From Planctomycetota bacterium (lineage in GTDB: Bacteria > Planctomycetota > Planctomycetia > Planctomycetales > Planctomycetaceae), in the NCBI GenBank assembly GCA_003388505.1, contig QQVO01000018.1:1-64000 (forward strand): a DNA stretch of 64,000 nucleotides, written 5' to 3'. The notes below the pieces were generated by a model that did not search any database, had not been told where the DNA came from, and was given only the letters and a program-made list of their open reading frames with translations. Shown here piece by piece: positions 41,480 through 49,824 of this stretch. Each line of letters begins with the position of its first letter. The first letter of the stretch is position 1. The position numbers and the translations under genes were made by a program.

Positions 41480-42802
41480 ATGAGCGGAATGAATTCGCGA
41501 TTCTGTGACGGCATCTCACGTCGTGGCGTCGTTCAGGCCGGAATGACGGGACTATTCTCGATTCCGCTCTCGCAAATTCTCGCGCAGCGCAGCGCCACAG
41601 CCGATGCGGGAACGCCGCCTGATACGGCCGTGATCTTCCTCGAACTGGCCGGCGGACCGACGCAGCATGAGACTTACGATCCCAAACCGCTGGCCCCTGC
41701 GGAGTACCGCGGTCCGCTGGGGACCGTGCCGACGGGCGTCACGGGCGTCCACTTCAGTGAGATGATGCAGCAGCAGGCGCGGATCATGGACAAGCTCGTG
41801 ATCCTCCGCGCGATGCACCACAACTCGGGCAGCCACGGCACGAGTTCGCACCTGGCGCAAACCGGCTACTACCTGCGCGACCGCCAGAATCGCGACAACG
41901 AAATGCCCTGCATCGGGTCAATCACGGCCCGTGTGCGCGGCGCCAACCGTCCCGGACTCCCGGCGTTCGCCGCACTCCCGAGTTCGATGCGATACGGACG
42001 CAGCGCCTGGCTCGGCAAGGGCTTTAACCCCTTCAGCCCCGGCAAAAGCGCGAACGCGAAGAACTTCCAGGTTCCCAATCTCACACTGCTCGACGGCGTC
42101 TCACATGCCCGACTCGCCGACAGGCGAGCCCTGCTCGCAGGATTCGATGATGCCAGGCGGATTGCCGACCGTCACGGGATCGCAGAGTCGACGGATGAGT
42201 TCGCCCGCCAGGCGTTCGACATGGTGACCGGCGACGCCGCCCGAGACGCCTTCGACATCACGGCGGAGTCCGACGCTGTCCGCGACAACTACGGCCGCAA
42301 CTCGCTGGGACAGGACGTCTTGCTGGCCCGCCGTCTGGTTGAAGCCGGCGTGACCTTCGTCTCCGTTCGCTGCAGCACTCTCGGAAGCTGGGACGATCAC
42401 GGGAAGATCGAGAAGCAGATGAAGCGGAAAGGCCCCGGTTACGATCAGGCCGTTGCGGCCCTCATCAATGATCTCCACGATCGCGGACTCGCGGAGAAGG
42501 TGATGGTGATTGCGATGGGTGAGTTCGGCCGGACCCCGCGCATCAACAGAAACGCCGGTCGCGACCACTGGGGCCGCGTGATGAGCGTCCTCATGGCCGG
42601 GGGCGGACTTCCGGCGGGACAGGTCATCGGTTCCAGCGATCCCACAGGGTCCCACCCGCTTGAACGCCCCTATCGCCCCGAGCATGTGCTGGCCATGGCC
42701 TACCGTCACCTCGGCATTGACGCCGAACTGACCTTCACCGATCCGGCCGGCCGCCCCCGCTACGTGCTCGAACGCCGCGAGTTGATTGAAGAACTGGCGT
42801 AA
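41480..42802 (+). CDS. DUF1501 family exported protein
   Basis: This is a 440-residue protein. The Tat-type signal has SRRGVVQAGMTGLFSIPLSQ. DUF1501 signatures: FLELAGGPTQHETYDPKPLA, MVIAMGEFGRTPRINR, and AGRDHWGRVMSVLMAGGGLP. A strong ribosome site (AGGAGGGGGAACG) precedes the ATG at 41480. It has no DUF1549 partner beside it but lies about 2 kb from the DUF1549-DUF1501-WD40 operon. A 257-bp gap without a clear terminator separates it from the small secreted protein gene. Confidence 0.9.
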   Translation: MSGMNSRFCDGISRRGVVQAGMTGLFSIPLSQILAQRSATADAGTPPDTAVIFLELAGGPTQHETYDPKPLAPAEYRGPLGTVPTGVTGVHFSEMMQQQARIMDKLVILRAMHHNSGSHGTSSHLAQTGYYLRDRQNRDNEMPCIGSITARVRGANRPGLPAFAALPSSMRYGRSAWLGKGFNPFSPGKSANAKNFQVPNLTLLDGVSHARLADRRALLAGFDDARRIADRHGIAESTDEFARQAFDMVTGDAARDAFDITAESDAVRDNYGRNSLGQDVLLARRLVEAGVTFVSVRCSTLGSWDDHGKIEKQMKRKGPGYDQAVAALINDLHDRGLAEKVMVIAMGEFGRTPRINRNAGRDHWGRVMSVLMAGGGLPAGQVIGSSDPTGSHPLERPYRPEHVLAMAYRHLGIDAELTFTDPAGRPRYVLERRELIEELA

Positions 42803-43059
42803 AGCAGCGGCGGCCGAGACGCTCTTGTCGTGACTGCTTGACTTTTCCGGTGAGCCCTTGCGTCCTCCGGCGCTGCGCTTCGCGCCGGCCGATCCGCGCG
42901 CGATTCTCGCGATGTTACAGAGAATTTCCGGATTCTCCGGATTTTTCTGTCCGCGGCCGGTCCCGGCGGACCATTCCCCGGCATCGAGGGTCGTCAACAA
43001 CGCGACGACGACCACTGCCTGCCACCAAGTAACCATTCAAGACAAATGGGGGAATGACA

Positions 43060-43458
43060 ATGAACGCAATGACCAAGATCCTGACTGCCGGCGTCGTGGG
43101 CCTGATTCTGACAAGCAGCGGCGCGGATGCGGCCCGAGCCGACTATGCCGTGACCGTCATCGAGAATCCGACACCTGATCCGGTCATCTACAACTATCGT
43201 TGGGGCGATTACGGTCCGTGGCAGACGATGGTGCTCCAGCCCTACTCCAGCATGAGCCACTGGTACGTGATGGACAACTTCTCACCCGTGCCCTACCTCA
43301 ACGTCAGCTTCGACTTCGACCGGGCCTCGCTTTCGCCGAATACGGTGCGGAACTACTCGCTCTCGAGCTACCGGTCATTCAACACGACGACAGGCAAGGT
43401 CTACCAGTTCTCCGCGTACGCCGGCGGCAACCTGCTCGATCTCGTCGCGGTCAACTAG
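43060..43458 (+). CDS. Small secreted protein of unknown function
   Basis: This is a 132-residue protein with a signal peptide (about 1-28, ILTAGVVGLILTSSGADAAR). The mature part is Tyr/Ser/Asn-rich (for example NYRWGDYGPWQTMVLQPYSS and VRNYSLSSYRSFNTTTG) and probably all-beta. It has no cysteines. The ATG at 43060 is chosen over 43054 because GGGGGA then has a proper spacing. A strong terminator follows. No family was recognised. Confidence 0.7.
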   Translation: MNAMTKILTAGVVGLILTSSGADAARADYAVTVIENPTPDPVIYNYRWGDYGPWQTMVLQPYSSMSHWYVMDNFSPVPYLNVSFDFDRASLSPNTVRNYSLSSYRSFNTTTGKVYQFSAYAGGNLLDLVAVN

Positions 43459-43505
43459 GGGCAGCCGGTCACCATCCCGGAACGCCGTGTGAAGCGGCAA
43501 AACGC

Positions 43506-43542
43506 CAGGCCGCCGGAGAAAACTCCGGCGGCCTGTTCATTC
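43506..43542 (+). terminator. Terminator between small secreted protein gene and convergent gene
   Basis: A 13-bp stem CAGGCCGCCGGAG / CTCCGGCGGCCTG with an AAAA loop (43506-43535) is followed by TTCATTCTTT. It can serve both convergent genes. Confidence 0.8.
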
Positions 43543-43565
43543 TTTGGGGCAGCCTGATCGCTCCC

Positions 43566-44174
43566 CTATTCTGCCGTAATCGATTCGATCATCTGCACAA
43601 CAGCGTCCTCATCCCAATTGTCTTCCTGCTCCAGGACCATCAGGAAGGCCGCTCCACCGCGACCGGGGAACACTCCGGTCACCTGACGCACCTGATTGCC
43701 CGACTGATCGGTTCCGGACACGAACTCGAAGTCGCACTCCTCGCCGTCAATCACAAACGTCCTGGTCTCGCTCGACTCGACGTTGATCTCCTGGTTCTGC
43801 CCTGACTGCTGCATCTGTTGCCGGAACTGCGCCTTCATCTGCTCGTCATTCTGCTGACCTGGAGCAGCCATTTGCATCAACACCACAGCTCCCTGCTGAT
43901 TGCCTCCATTGCGGCTGAACAGCGCCATCTGCATCGAGACACCGAGGTCGAACTTCATTCCCCGATACGGTTGGTAAGGGGCAGGAATCTCAATAGTCGC
44001 AATGGAGTCCGCCATTGCCTGCACATCATCCGGATTCTCGATCACGTCGAAAGACTGGCTGAAAAACCAAATCGCAACGCCGCAGCAGACCAGCAGCGCG
44101 ACGCCGCCGATCCCGACAACCGCCAGGATGACTTTTGTCGAGGTCGCCATTCCGGATTTTTCACGCTCCGACAT
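43566..44174 (-). CDS. Single-pass membrane protein of unknown function
   Basis: This is a 202-residue protein. One membrane segment lies at about 14-38 (VILAVVGIGGVALLVCCGVA). The rest is outside: a Met/Gln-rich stretch (AAPGQQNDEQMKAQFRQQMQ) and a conserved-looking C-terminal domain. The ATG at 44174 has AAAGGAATGAG upstream and is chosen over two ATGs further up. Proteins of this layout occur widely in planctomycetes without known function. It lies 250 bp downstream of the HlyD-like gene and may be a separate transcript. Confidence 0.65.
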   Translation of the reverse strand: MSEREKSGMATSTKVILAVVGIGGVALLVCCGVAIWFFSQSFDVIENPDDVQAMADSIATIEIPAPYQPYRGMKFDLGVSMQMALFSRNGGNQQGAVVLMQMAAPGQQNDEQMKAQFRQQMQQSGQNQEINVESSETRTFVIDGEECDFEFVSGTDQSGNQVRQVTGVFPGRGGAAFLMVLEQEDNWDEDAVVQMIESITAE

Positions 44175-44424
44175 CTCATTCCTTTCCATTGACTGGCGCG
44201 ACAACGGCCGAGGCGAGGTGCATTACGACCTGCCGGCCGACATGCTAGGAGAATCCGGCCTGCAAGGGGAGGAACGGGAAGACGCTGTCTCTCCCCGCGA
44301 CGGAATCGACCGGCAATGGGCCGGCAGGCGCACTGCAAGGTACAGAGCAGCGACGTCATCGCTCTGCAATTACCGTGGACGAGCGACGCAACGGCATCAG
44401 CGGTATCGCAGCGTACTCGGACTG

Positions 44425-45561
44425 CTAATCCGCCAGACGGACCGCGACGTGCGAACCGATCGGGAGGTCCGGCCAGACCTTGCCCGACTGCTCAACCCGC
44501 ACGGAAACAGTCGCTTCCGAGCCGTCCCGGCAAGTAAAGGCCTGCGGCGCGATGCTGTGCACGCGGCCTGTGCGTTCCTCATCGCCGGGAAACACCAGTT
44601 CCACCGCGCGATCCGGCGTGAACTCGGTGATCCGGCTCGACGGGACGTCGACAATCAGCCAGCGACGCGCCGGGTCCAGAAGTTCAACAATCGGATCGCC
44701 GGGCCGGACGTGATCCCCCGGCCGCGTCTGAAAAACGCCCACCTGCCCGATGGCCGTCGAGGCAATCGTCAGGCTCGTCTGCCGGGACTCCAGACGCGCC
44801 AGTTCGGCACGGGCCCGGCTGAGGTTCTTTTCCGCCACGTCGACTCCCGCCTGTTCGCTGACGTAGGCCGGCAACCGCTGCTTCAGTTCCTCGAGCCGCC
44901 GCAGTTGTTCATCGCAAATCTCGACCTGCGCTGCGGAGACGTCGATCGCGTTCGACGCCAGTTCCATCCTCAACATCGCGTGCATCCGCTGGCTGTTGGG
45001 AATCCGCGCGCCGGCGACGAGCGACTTGAAAGCCGAGTCTCCCTGATCGAACAACACCGTTTCAAACCCCGAGAGCGCGTCCGACCACATGCTCTGTTCG
45101 AGTTCGTGGTCGAAACGCTCCTTCAGGTAATCCGCCGAACGCAACTGCGTCTCGACGATGTCCGCATCGATCTCTTTCATCCGCCAGGCCAGTTCCACCT
45201 CGGCATGCGCCTGGGCCTGGCTCAACTGCGTTTCGAGCGCGGCGATCTGCTCCTGCTTCCGTTCGATCTGCAGTTTCAGTTGCTCGTCGGCGAGCGTGAG
45301 CAGAGACTGCCCGCTGACCACGGAGTCCCCCTCCTCGACAAGATGATCGATCACGATGCCGGACTGATGGGCCGTCACATAAGTCGTCCGCGCCGCGATC
45401 CGCCCGGTCCAGCCGTCGCCGCGGTGACGGGAGACCGCGATCGTCAGAGCCAGGCCGGAACTGAACGCCAATCCCAGGATCAACGCGGTCCGCAGAGGGG
45501 GAGCCGCCGGATCACATCGCTCGTCCCGCGTTCGAGCGGCTGTTGCAGAGTTCGATTCCAT
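44425..45561 (-). CDS. HlyD/MFP-type membrane-fusion (efflux adaptor) protein
   Basis: This is a 378-residue protein. An N-terminal membrane segment (LRTALILGLAFSSGLALTIA) is followed by the biotinyl-lipoyl half-motif (HQSGIVIDHLVEEGDSVVSG), a coiled-coil hairpin (about 100-270), the second lipoyl half (IGQVGVFQTRPGDHVRPGDP) and a beta-barrel domain. Such adaptors couple an inner-membrane pump to the outer membrane. No pump or outer-membrane factor is encoded next to it here, which is unusual. The CNNM-type gene lies 303 bp upstream on the same strand. The ATG at 45561 has AGGA upstream. Confidence 0.8.
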   Translation of the reverse strand: MESNSATAARTRDERCDPAAPPLRTALILGLAFSSGLALTIAVSRHRGDGWTGRIAARTTYVTAHQSGIVIDHLVEEGDSVVSGQSLLTLADEQLKLQIERKQEQIAALETQLSQAQAHAEVELAWRMKEIDADIVETQLRSADYLKERFDHELEQSMWSDALSGFETVLFDQGDSAFKSLVAGARIPNSQRMHAMLRMELASNAIDVSAAQVEICDEQLRRLEELKQRLPAYVSEQAGVDVAEKNLSRARAELARLESRQTSLTIASTAIGQVGVFQTRPGDHVRPGDPIVELLDPARRWLIVDVPSSRITEFTPDRAVELVFPGDEERTGRVHSIAPQAFTCRDGSEATVSVRVEQSGKVWPDLPIGSHVAVRLAD

Positions 45562-45864
45562 GCCACATCCTGTGCTCGGTCCATGCGGAAACGCTGCCGG
45601 GCCGGTTGAACGACGCGCATCAGGCAACGCTTCAAGAGCCTGTCTATGGCATCGGCCTGCGAGCGGCCGCGCGATGGACCGAAATCACTCAGCAGATCGG
45701 TCTGGCGCACGTCGCGCCCGTTCACACGGTATGATGGAAACGTACGGCTTGAGAATCAAATGTGGAACAAGTCCCCCAGTTTGCCCGACCGGGACGACCG
45801 CCACAGGCGACTTGCACAGGTGTTCACGAACAGGCCGCCGGAACCGTTGACGCGCCGCGCTCCC
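45562..45864. other. Intergenic stretch, no gene recognised
   Basis: These 303 bp separate the CNNM-type gene from the HlyD-like gene on the same strand. No credible open frame, promoter or strong hairpin was seen. Confidence 0.5.
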
Positions 45865-46860
45865 TCACACTGCGGAGGAGTCGCCGCCTTCCGGAACCGG
45901 ATCCTTTTCGTCTTCAATCTCTCCCACAAGTTCTTCAAGCACGTCCTCCAGCGACACAACTCCGACGGTGCGCCCGCCCTCCCGGACTGTCGCCAGGTGC
46001 GTGCGGCGGTCCCGGAACAGCAGCAGCAGTTCGTCGGATCGTTGCCCGGCGTCAACGGTCAGCCCCGGTTGAACAAGAGCCGTAATCGGCTCGTCCCCGC
46101 GTCCGTCGGCCTGCGCCTCCAGCACCGTCCGGGTGATGAGCATTCCGCGGACGTCGTCTGACCCCTCGCCGATCACCGGATGACGCGAGTAACCGCTCTT
46201 GCGCACGATCTGCACCGCATCGCTCACGGTTGCCTCAGCGCTGACGACGGCGACGTCCGCCAGCGGCGTCATGATGTCCGCAGCCCTGCGGTCGTTCAAC
46301 ACGAAAACGCGATGGATCAGTTGCCCTTCATCGCTTTCGATGTATCCCGCGCGCCGTCCAATCGCGGCCAGTGAGCGAATCTGCTGCTCCGTTCCGATCG
46401 GTCGCTCACCCGGCGTCAGTTTTTTCGACAGCCATTCCAGCGACACCACCAGAGGGTAGAGCAGCCATTGCAGGATCAGTACCACCGGGGCTGCGAAACG
46501 GCTGATGCGCGGCGCAAAGTGGGCGCCCAGCGCCTTCGGAATGATTTCCGAACAGATGATCGTTCCCAGCGTCAGACTCAAGGACACCATAAAGAACGCG
46601 CCCTCGCCGAAAATCTGGAACGCCTGGTGACTGACCAGGATCGGCCCCAGAACGTTGATCAGGTTCGTCAGCACGACGATCACCACAACAGCCCGCATCA
46701 ACTGCTGCTTGACTCGCTTGAGTTCCGGTGCGCCCCATCGCCCGCGCCCGATCAACTCTTCGATCTCCGGCCGGGTCACACTGAGAACAGCCGCATCGAC
46801 CGCCGCCATCAACCCGGACAGCGCAAGAAAACCGAGAAACGTCAACACAAGCAGCGTCAT
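45865..46860 (-). CDS. DUF21 (CNNM) - CBS pair membrane protein
   Basis: This is a 331-residue protein. The DUF21/CNNM transmembrane domain (1 to about 145) has the motif SLTLGTIICSEIIPKALGAH. A CBS-domain pair follows (about 190-310, with DIMTPLADVAVVSAEATVSD and GVVSLEDVLEELVGEIEDEK). The CorC_HlyC domain that ends many family members is missing, so the protein is shorter than CorC-type homologues. The family is linked to magnesium or other metal transport or to its control. The ATG is at 46860. It is upstream of the HlyD-like gene on the same strand, but the 303-bp gap argues against tight coupling. Confidence 0.86.
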   Translation of the reverse strand: MTLLVLTFLGFLALSGLMAAVDAAVLSVTRPEIEELIGRGRWGAPELKRVKQQLMRAVVVIVVLTNLINVLGPILVSHQAFQIFGEGAFFMVSLSLTLGTIICSEIIPKALGAHFAPRISRFAAPVVLILQWLLYPLVVSLEWLSKKLTPGERPIGTEQQIRSLAAIGRRAGYIESDEGQLIHRVFVLNDRRAADIMTPLADVAVVSAEATVSDAVQIVRKSGYSRHPVIGEGSDDVRGMLITRTVLEAQADGRGDEPITALVQPGLTVDAGQRSDELLLLFRDRRTHLATVREGGRTVGVVSLEDVLEELVGEIEDEKDPVPEGGDSSAV

Positions 46861-47221
46861 GGCGGCGTCACGTCAAGCAGGAATCGGGCGATGAGTCCGC
46901 GCAGGGAGGTCCAACGGACATCTTCAATGCGGCGGAACCTGTCGCGACATCCTGCACCGCAGAGAGCCGGTTTGCAAACCGGGAGCGTCCCAGCACGGCT
47001 GGTTTGCCACAACCAGACAGAGTCGAATGACATTCGTGCAGCGTGCGCGCACGTTGCGCGGATATCCATTCGGAAGACTCGAACGAGGCAGGGCCTCGGA
47101 CCATGCGAGCTGCCGCTCGAAAGCGGGAACCCGCTCCCGTTGGTCGCTGAAACCTGACTCAAGTGCAACAACTTCCAGGAAGAACGTAACCTAACCGCTC
47201 TGCAACGACCAGGCGGGCCGT
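46861..47221. other. Non-coding stretch with perfect palindrome
   Basis: CCGGTTTGCAAACCGG (46967-46982) is a perfect 16-bp palindrome, followed by GGGAGCGTCCCAGCACGGCTGGTTTGCC, split here only by description. Sequences of this form are common between planctomycete genes as I recall. No gene was seen. Confidence 0.5.
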
Positions 47222-47866
47222 TCAGGATTCCTGCAGTTCGCGGCCCCGCTGCGGCGTTTCCTTAAGCAGGCCCAGGCCTTCCAGCAGCGAAAGGGACTCC
47301 GCTTCAAACGCATCCGGGTGCGTTTTCACAGCCGAGAGCTTCTCCTCGAAGGGCCCTTCGGGGACGATCTCCTCGCCGACATGGAAGCACGTGACATACT
47401 CTTTGTTCGCCAGAAGAATCGGCGAGTCGAACGGTTCCCCGCCGATCGTGCTGATCGACGCCTGGGTCACGGGAAAGAATCGATCGATCTGGTGAGCCAG
47501 CGTATGGACAGGGTCTTTGGGCGGCGACGGCAGGCTGATCGCTCCTTCGACGCAATACTCACCGACCACAACGAACGCCCGGTACGACCGCTTCTGCGTG
47601 TACTTGTAGAGCCGTCGCATCGGGGCTTCGTGCTGGGACGAAGGAATCAGCAGCAGTTCAATCTTCTTTTTCGGAACGACGGCGTGCGGCGCCGTCTTCA
47701 GACATTCGACCCCCGCATAACCACAGATCTTCACGTCGGTGAGGCGCGCGGCGTCCGTGTTGGGATCCATCAACACATCCTGAATCCGCATCCCGTGGCA
47801 CAGAATGTTCCCCACGAGCCAATGCGAAGACGTGGCCACGACGGCCGGATGCTGCTGGGTCGACAT
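47222..47866 (-). CDS. Conserved-looking protein of unknown function
   Basis: This is a 214-residue protein with no signal peptide or membrane segment. It reads as a folded cytoplasmic protein (HWLVGNILCHGMRIQDVLMD, KKKIELLLIPSSQHEAPMRR, YRAFVVVGEYCVEGAISLPS), but no family or active site was recognised. The ATG at 47866 is preferred over the longer frame to 47950, which runs into repeat copy E. There is no clear ribosome site. It lies upstream of a non-coding stretch with palindromes and stands alone. Confidence 0.6.
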   Translation of the reverse strand: MSTQQHPAVVATSSHWLVGNILCHGMRIQDVLMDPNTDAARLTDVKICGYAGVECLKTAPHAVVPKKKIELLLIPSSQHEAPMRRLYKYTQKRSYRAFVVVGEYCVEGAISLPSPPKDPVHTLAHQIDRFFPVTQASISTIGGEPFDSPILLANKEYVTCFHVGEEIVPEGPFEEKLSAVKTHPDAFEAESLSLLEGLGLLKETPQRGRELQES

Positions 47867-47947
47867 CGGAGTGTCTTGTTTTCTTCGGAGTCGATGGAAA
47901 CGGTTGGCGGGATCATCGGCCGCCCCCGGCGGGCGCAATGCCCTTGT

Positions 47948-48050
47948 CATGCCGCCTTGCGAATCAGTGTTGCCGATCTGTCTCGCGTCATCTCGGCCTC
48001 AATAGTCCATGCACCGCACGACGCGGACACAGGGAGAGCAATTTGCTCTG
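47948..48050 (-). repeat. 104-bp dispersed repeat R1, copy E (diverged)
   Basis: On the minus strand it starts CAGAGCAAATTGCTCTCCC and ends GCAAGGCGGCATG. The palindrome is intact. One base is missing relative to copies A-D and about 18 substitutions are present. It does not lie at a stop codon. Confidence 0.85.
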
Positions 48051-48128
48051 GCAAACATACGTCCCGGACGACTGCGGTCAAACCGCCTGCTGCTTCAGAC
48101 CGGCAGTCCGAATCCGGCAGGCCGCAGA

Positions 48129-48213
48129 ATTGTGACGACTGGTCCGTCAATTCAGATTTTCGGGGTCGAGGGGTTCTCACCCGAGCACGAATCCCGCAGG
48201 ATTTCGTGCGCAC
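48129..48213 (+). repeat. Dispersed hairpin repeat, family R2, copy 2
   Basis: It matches the minus strand of 5944-6030. The hairpin GCACGAA / TTCGTGC (48184-48208 region) is intact. It ends about 40 bp before the stop codon of the leftward TadG-like gene. Confidence 0.7.
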
Positions 48214-48254
48214 CTCCAGTCCCGCCGACCTCCAACAGCAGCCCTAAGAGGGCA

Positions 48255-49751
48255 CTACTCGCTCAGCCGTCCGTGGCGGCTTTCTGCAATCTCCCGGTAG
48301 AACGCGAGCATCTGCGCGTTGTATTCGGCGATGTTGTAATCCGCCGGCACGCTGTAATGCCGCCCCCCCGTCATGCCGGCGATCTCCGTCAGCAGCACGC
48401 GATCCGCGTTCCTCCCCAGGCTCACGCACATGATAGTGATCCCTGAGTCGGCGCAGTGGTCCGCCTCGTCGATTGCGAACTGACGCGCCGTGCTTGTCGA
48501 ATCCGGCCGATTCGCCCGCCCATCGGTCATCAATACGATGATCTTCTCCGCCGCCGGGCGGGCGTTCGCTGCCAATTCCAACCGGGCTTCGCGAATGCCC
48601 GCGCCGATGTTCGTGTACGGATCGTAATGGCCGGCTCTCCGCTGCCACATGATGGCGGCGATCGAAGGCACGTCGAAGGTCAACCCGCTTTCCAGGACCG
48701 CGCCGCTCGAGTCGGGGTAGGTGTAAGCCGCCATCCCGACCCGGTCGTCCGCGGCGTTCGCGCTCACCACGTCGCAGTACAGCTGCACGGCGCTCTTGAG
48801 CGCGCCGATCGGTTGTTCGGAGGTCTGCCAGAGATTCGTCGGAGAACCTCCGTCCCCCGCCTGCCGCAGCCAGAATTCCACCAGCGTCAGCATTCCGTAC
48901 TCATGATCGTAGCCGTAGATCGCAAGAATCGGATCATTCCGCACGTACTCGATGTACTCTTCCCAAGTCGCTCCTGGATGAGGATAAGAGACGCCGTCGA
49001 GGTTCAGTGCCGTCTTGATTTCCGCGACCGGATCGAACGGAGGCGAATCGTCGTCATCATCGTCATCGTCGGGCGGCGACGGCTCAATGTGAACCGTGCT
49101 GAATCCCATCGCACCGTAAGCCGGAGCGCCGAGGTCGTTCCAGATTTGCTCCAACTGCTGCTCGACGTCGTCCTGCCCCAGATAGGGAATCGAAGCCACC
49201 TTGCCGTCGTCATTCATTGAACCCGAGAGATCGACGACAAGCATCACGTCGCGCGGCCGAAGAGTGGCGATCGCTGACTCGGCCACATCGGCGTGTGTAC
49301 TCCCGATGATCGGTGCGAAGAACAACTGCAGCGGATTGCCACGGGCCGCGCTTCGACGACAGGTGACGCGAACCGCTGTTCCGGCGTGTTCCTGGTCGGC
49401 CGGCAGTGCCGTAAACTCCTGCGTCACGGGATCCAAGTGCCCGATTTCGACGTCTTCCGCCAGAATCTCAACCGGCGTTCCGGCAGCGTCGTTCTTGGAC
49501 GTCAGCAGCGTCGCTTCGTCGCGGACGGCGCCCGGACCGTTTCCCAGCATCTGGACACCCGCCAGAGCGCCTGCATCAGCGGCGTTCTGCAGCTCCGCCT
49601 TCGCCAGGCAGATCAGCCCGACATCGAGTGCAAACGCCACAAAACCGAACATCGCCGTCAGAAGGACGGCCGCCAGCACCAGAATCGCGCCCTTGCGCCG
49701 ATCCGCAGCGAGTCGATTGTTCAAGAGTTGATCGAATCTTCGCAGTTGCAT
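48255..49751 (-). CDS. TadG-like pilus-assembly protein with von Willebrand A domain
   Basis: This is a 498-residue protein. The N-terminus has the TadG-type segment (KGAILVLAAVLLTAMFGFVA, then LQNAADAGALAG). A vWA domain begins at about 166, with the metal site D174-x-S-x-S in VVDLSGSMND and LMTDGRANRPD. A run of eight Asp residues lies in a loop (PPDDDDDDDDSPPF). TadG-like proteins are tethered outside the membrane and often occur with Flp pilus systems. The ATG is at 49751. It follows a second TadG-like gene on the same strand after 73 bp. No other pilus genes are nearby. Confidence 0.85.
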   Translation of the reverse strand: MQLRRFDQLLNNRLAADRRKGAILVLAAVLLTAMFGFVAFALDVGLICLAKAELQNAADAGALAGVQMLGNGPGAVRDEATLLTSKNDAAGTPVEILAEDVEIGHLDPVTQEFTALPADQEHAGTAVRVTCRRSAARGNPLQLFFAPIIGSTHADVAESAIATLRPRDVMLVVDLSGSMNDDGKVASIPYLGQDDVEQQLEQIWNDLGAPAYGAMGFSTVHIEPSPPDDDDDDDDSPPFDPVAEIKTALNLDGVSYPHPGATWEEYIEYVRNDPILAIYGYDHEYGMLTLVEFWLRQAGDGGSPTNLWQTSEQPIGALKSAVQLYCDVVSANAADDRVGMAAYTYPDSSGAVLESGLTFDVPSIAAIMWQRRAGHYDPYTNIGAGIREARLELAANARPAAEKIIVLMTDGRANRPDSTSTARQFAIDEADHCADSGITIMCVSLGRNADRVLLTEIAGMTGGRHYSVPADYNIAEYNAQMLAFYREIAESRHGRLSE

Positions 49752-49824
49752 GCGAAACTCCCAACGGTGAAATCGCCAAACCGTCGGCGAGAGCGCACCG
49801 GTCTTGGAGAGGCACGGTAGCCGA

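Larger units (their letters stand above)
47867..48254. other. Intergenic stretch filled by two repeat elements
   Basis: These 388 bp lie between the unknown-function gene and the TadG-like gene. They contain R1 copy E and R2 copy 2 and nothing else recognisable. Confidence 0.6.

Noticed and set aside
47867-47950. N-terminal extension of the 214-residue unknown protein into repeat copy E
   Set aside because: The extra codons include the end of the repeat and have no protein character; ATG at 47866 is a natural start.
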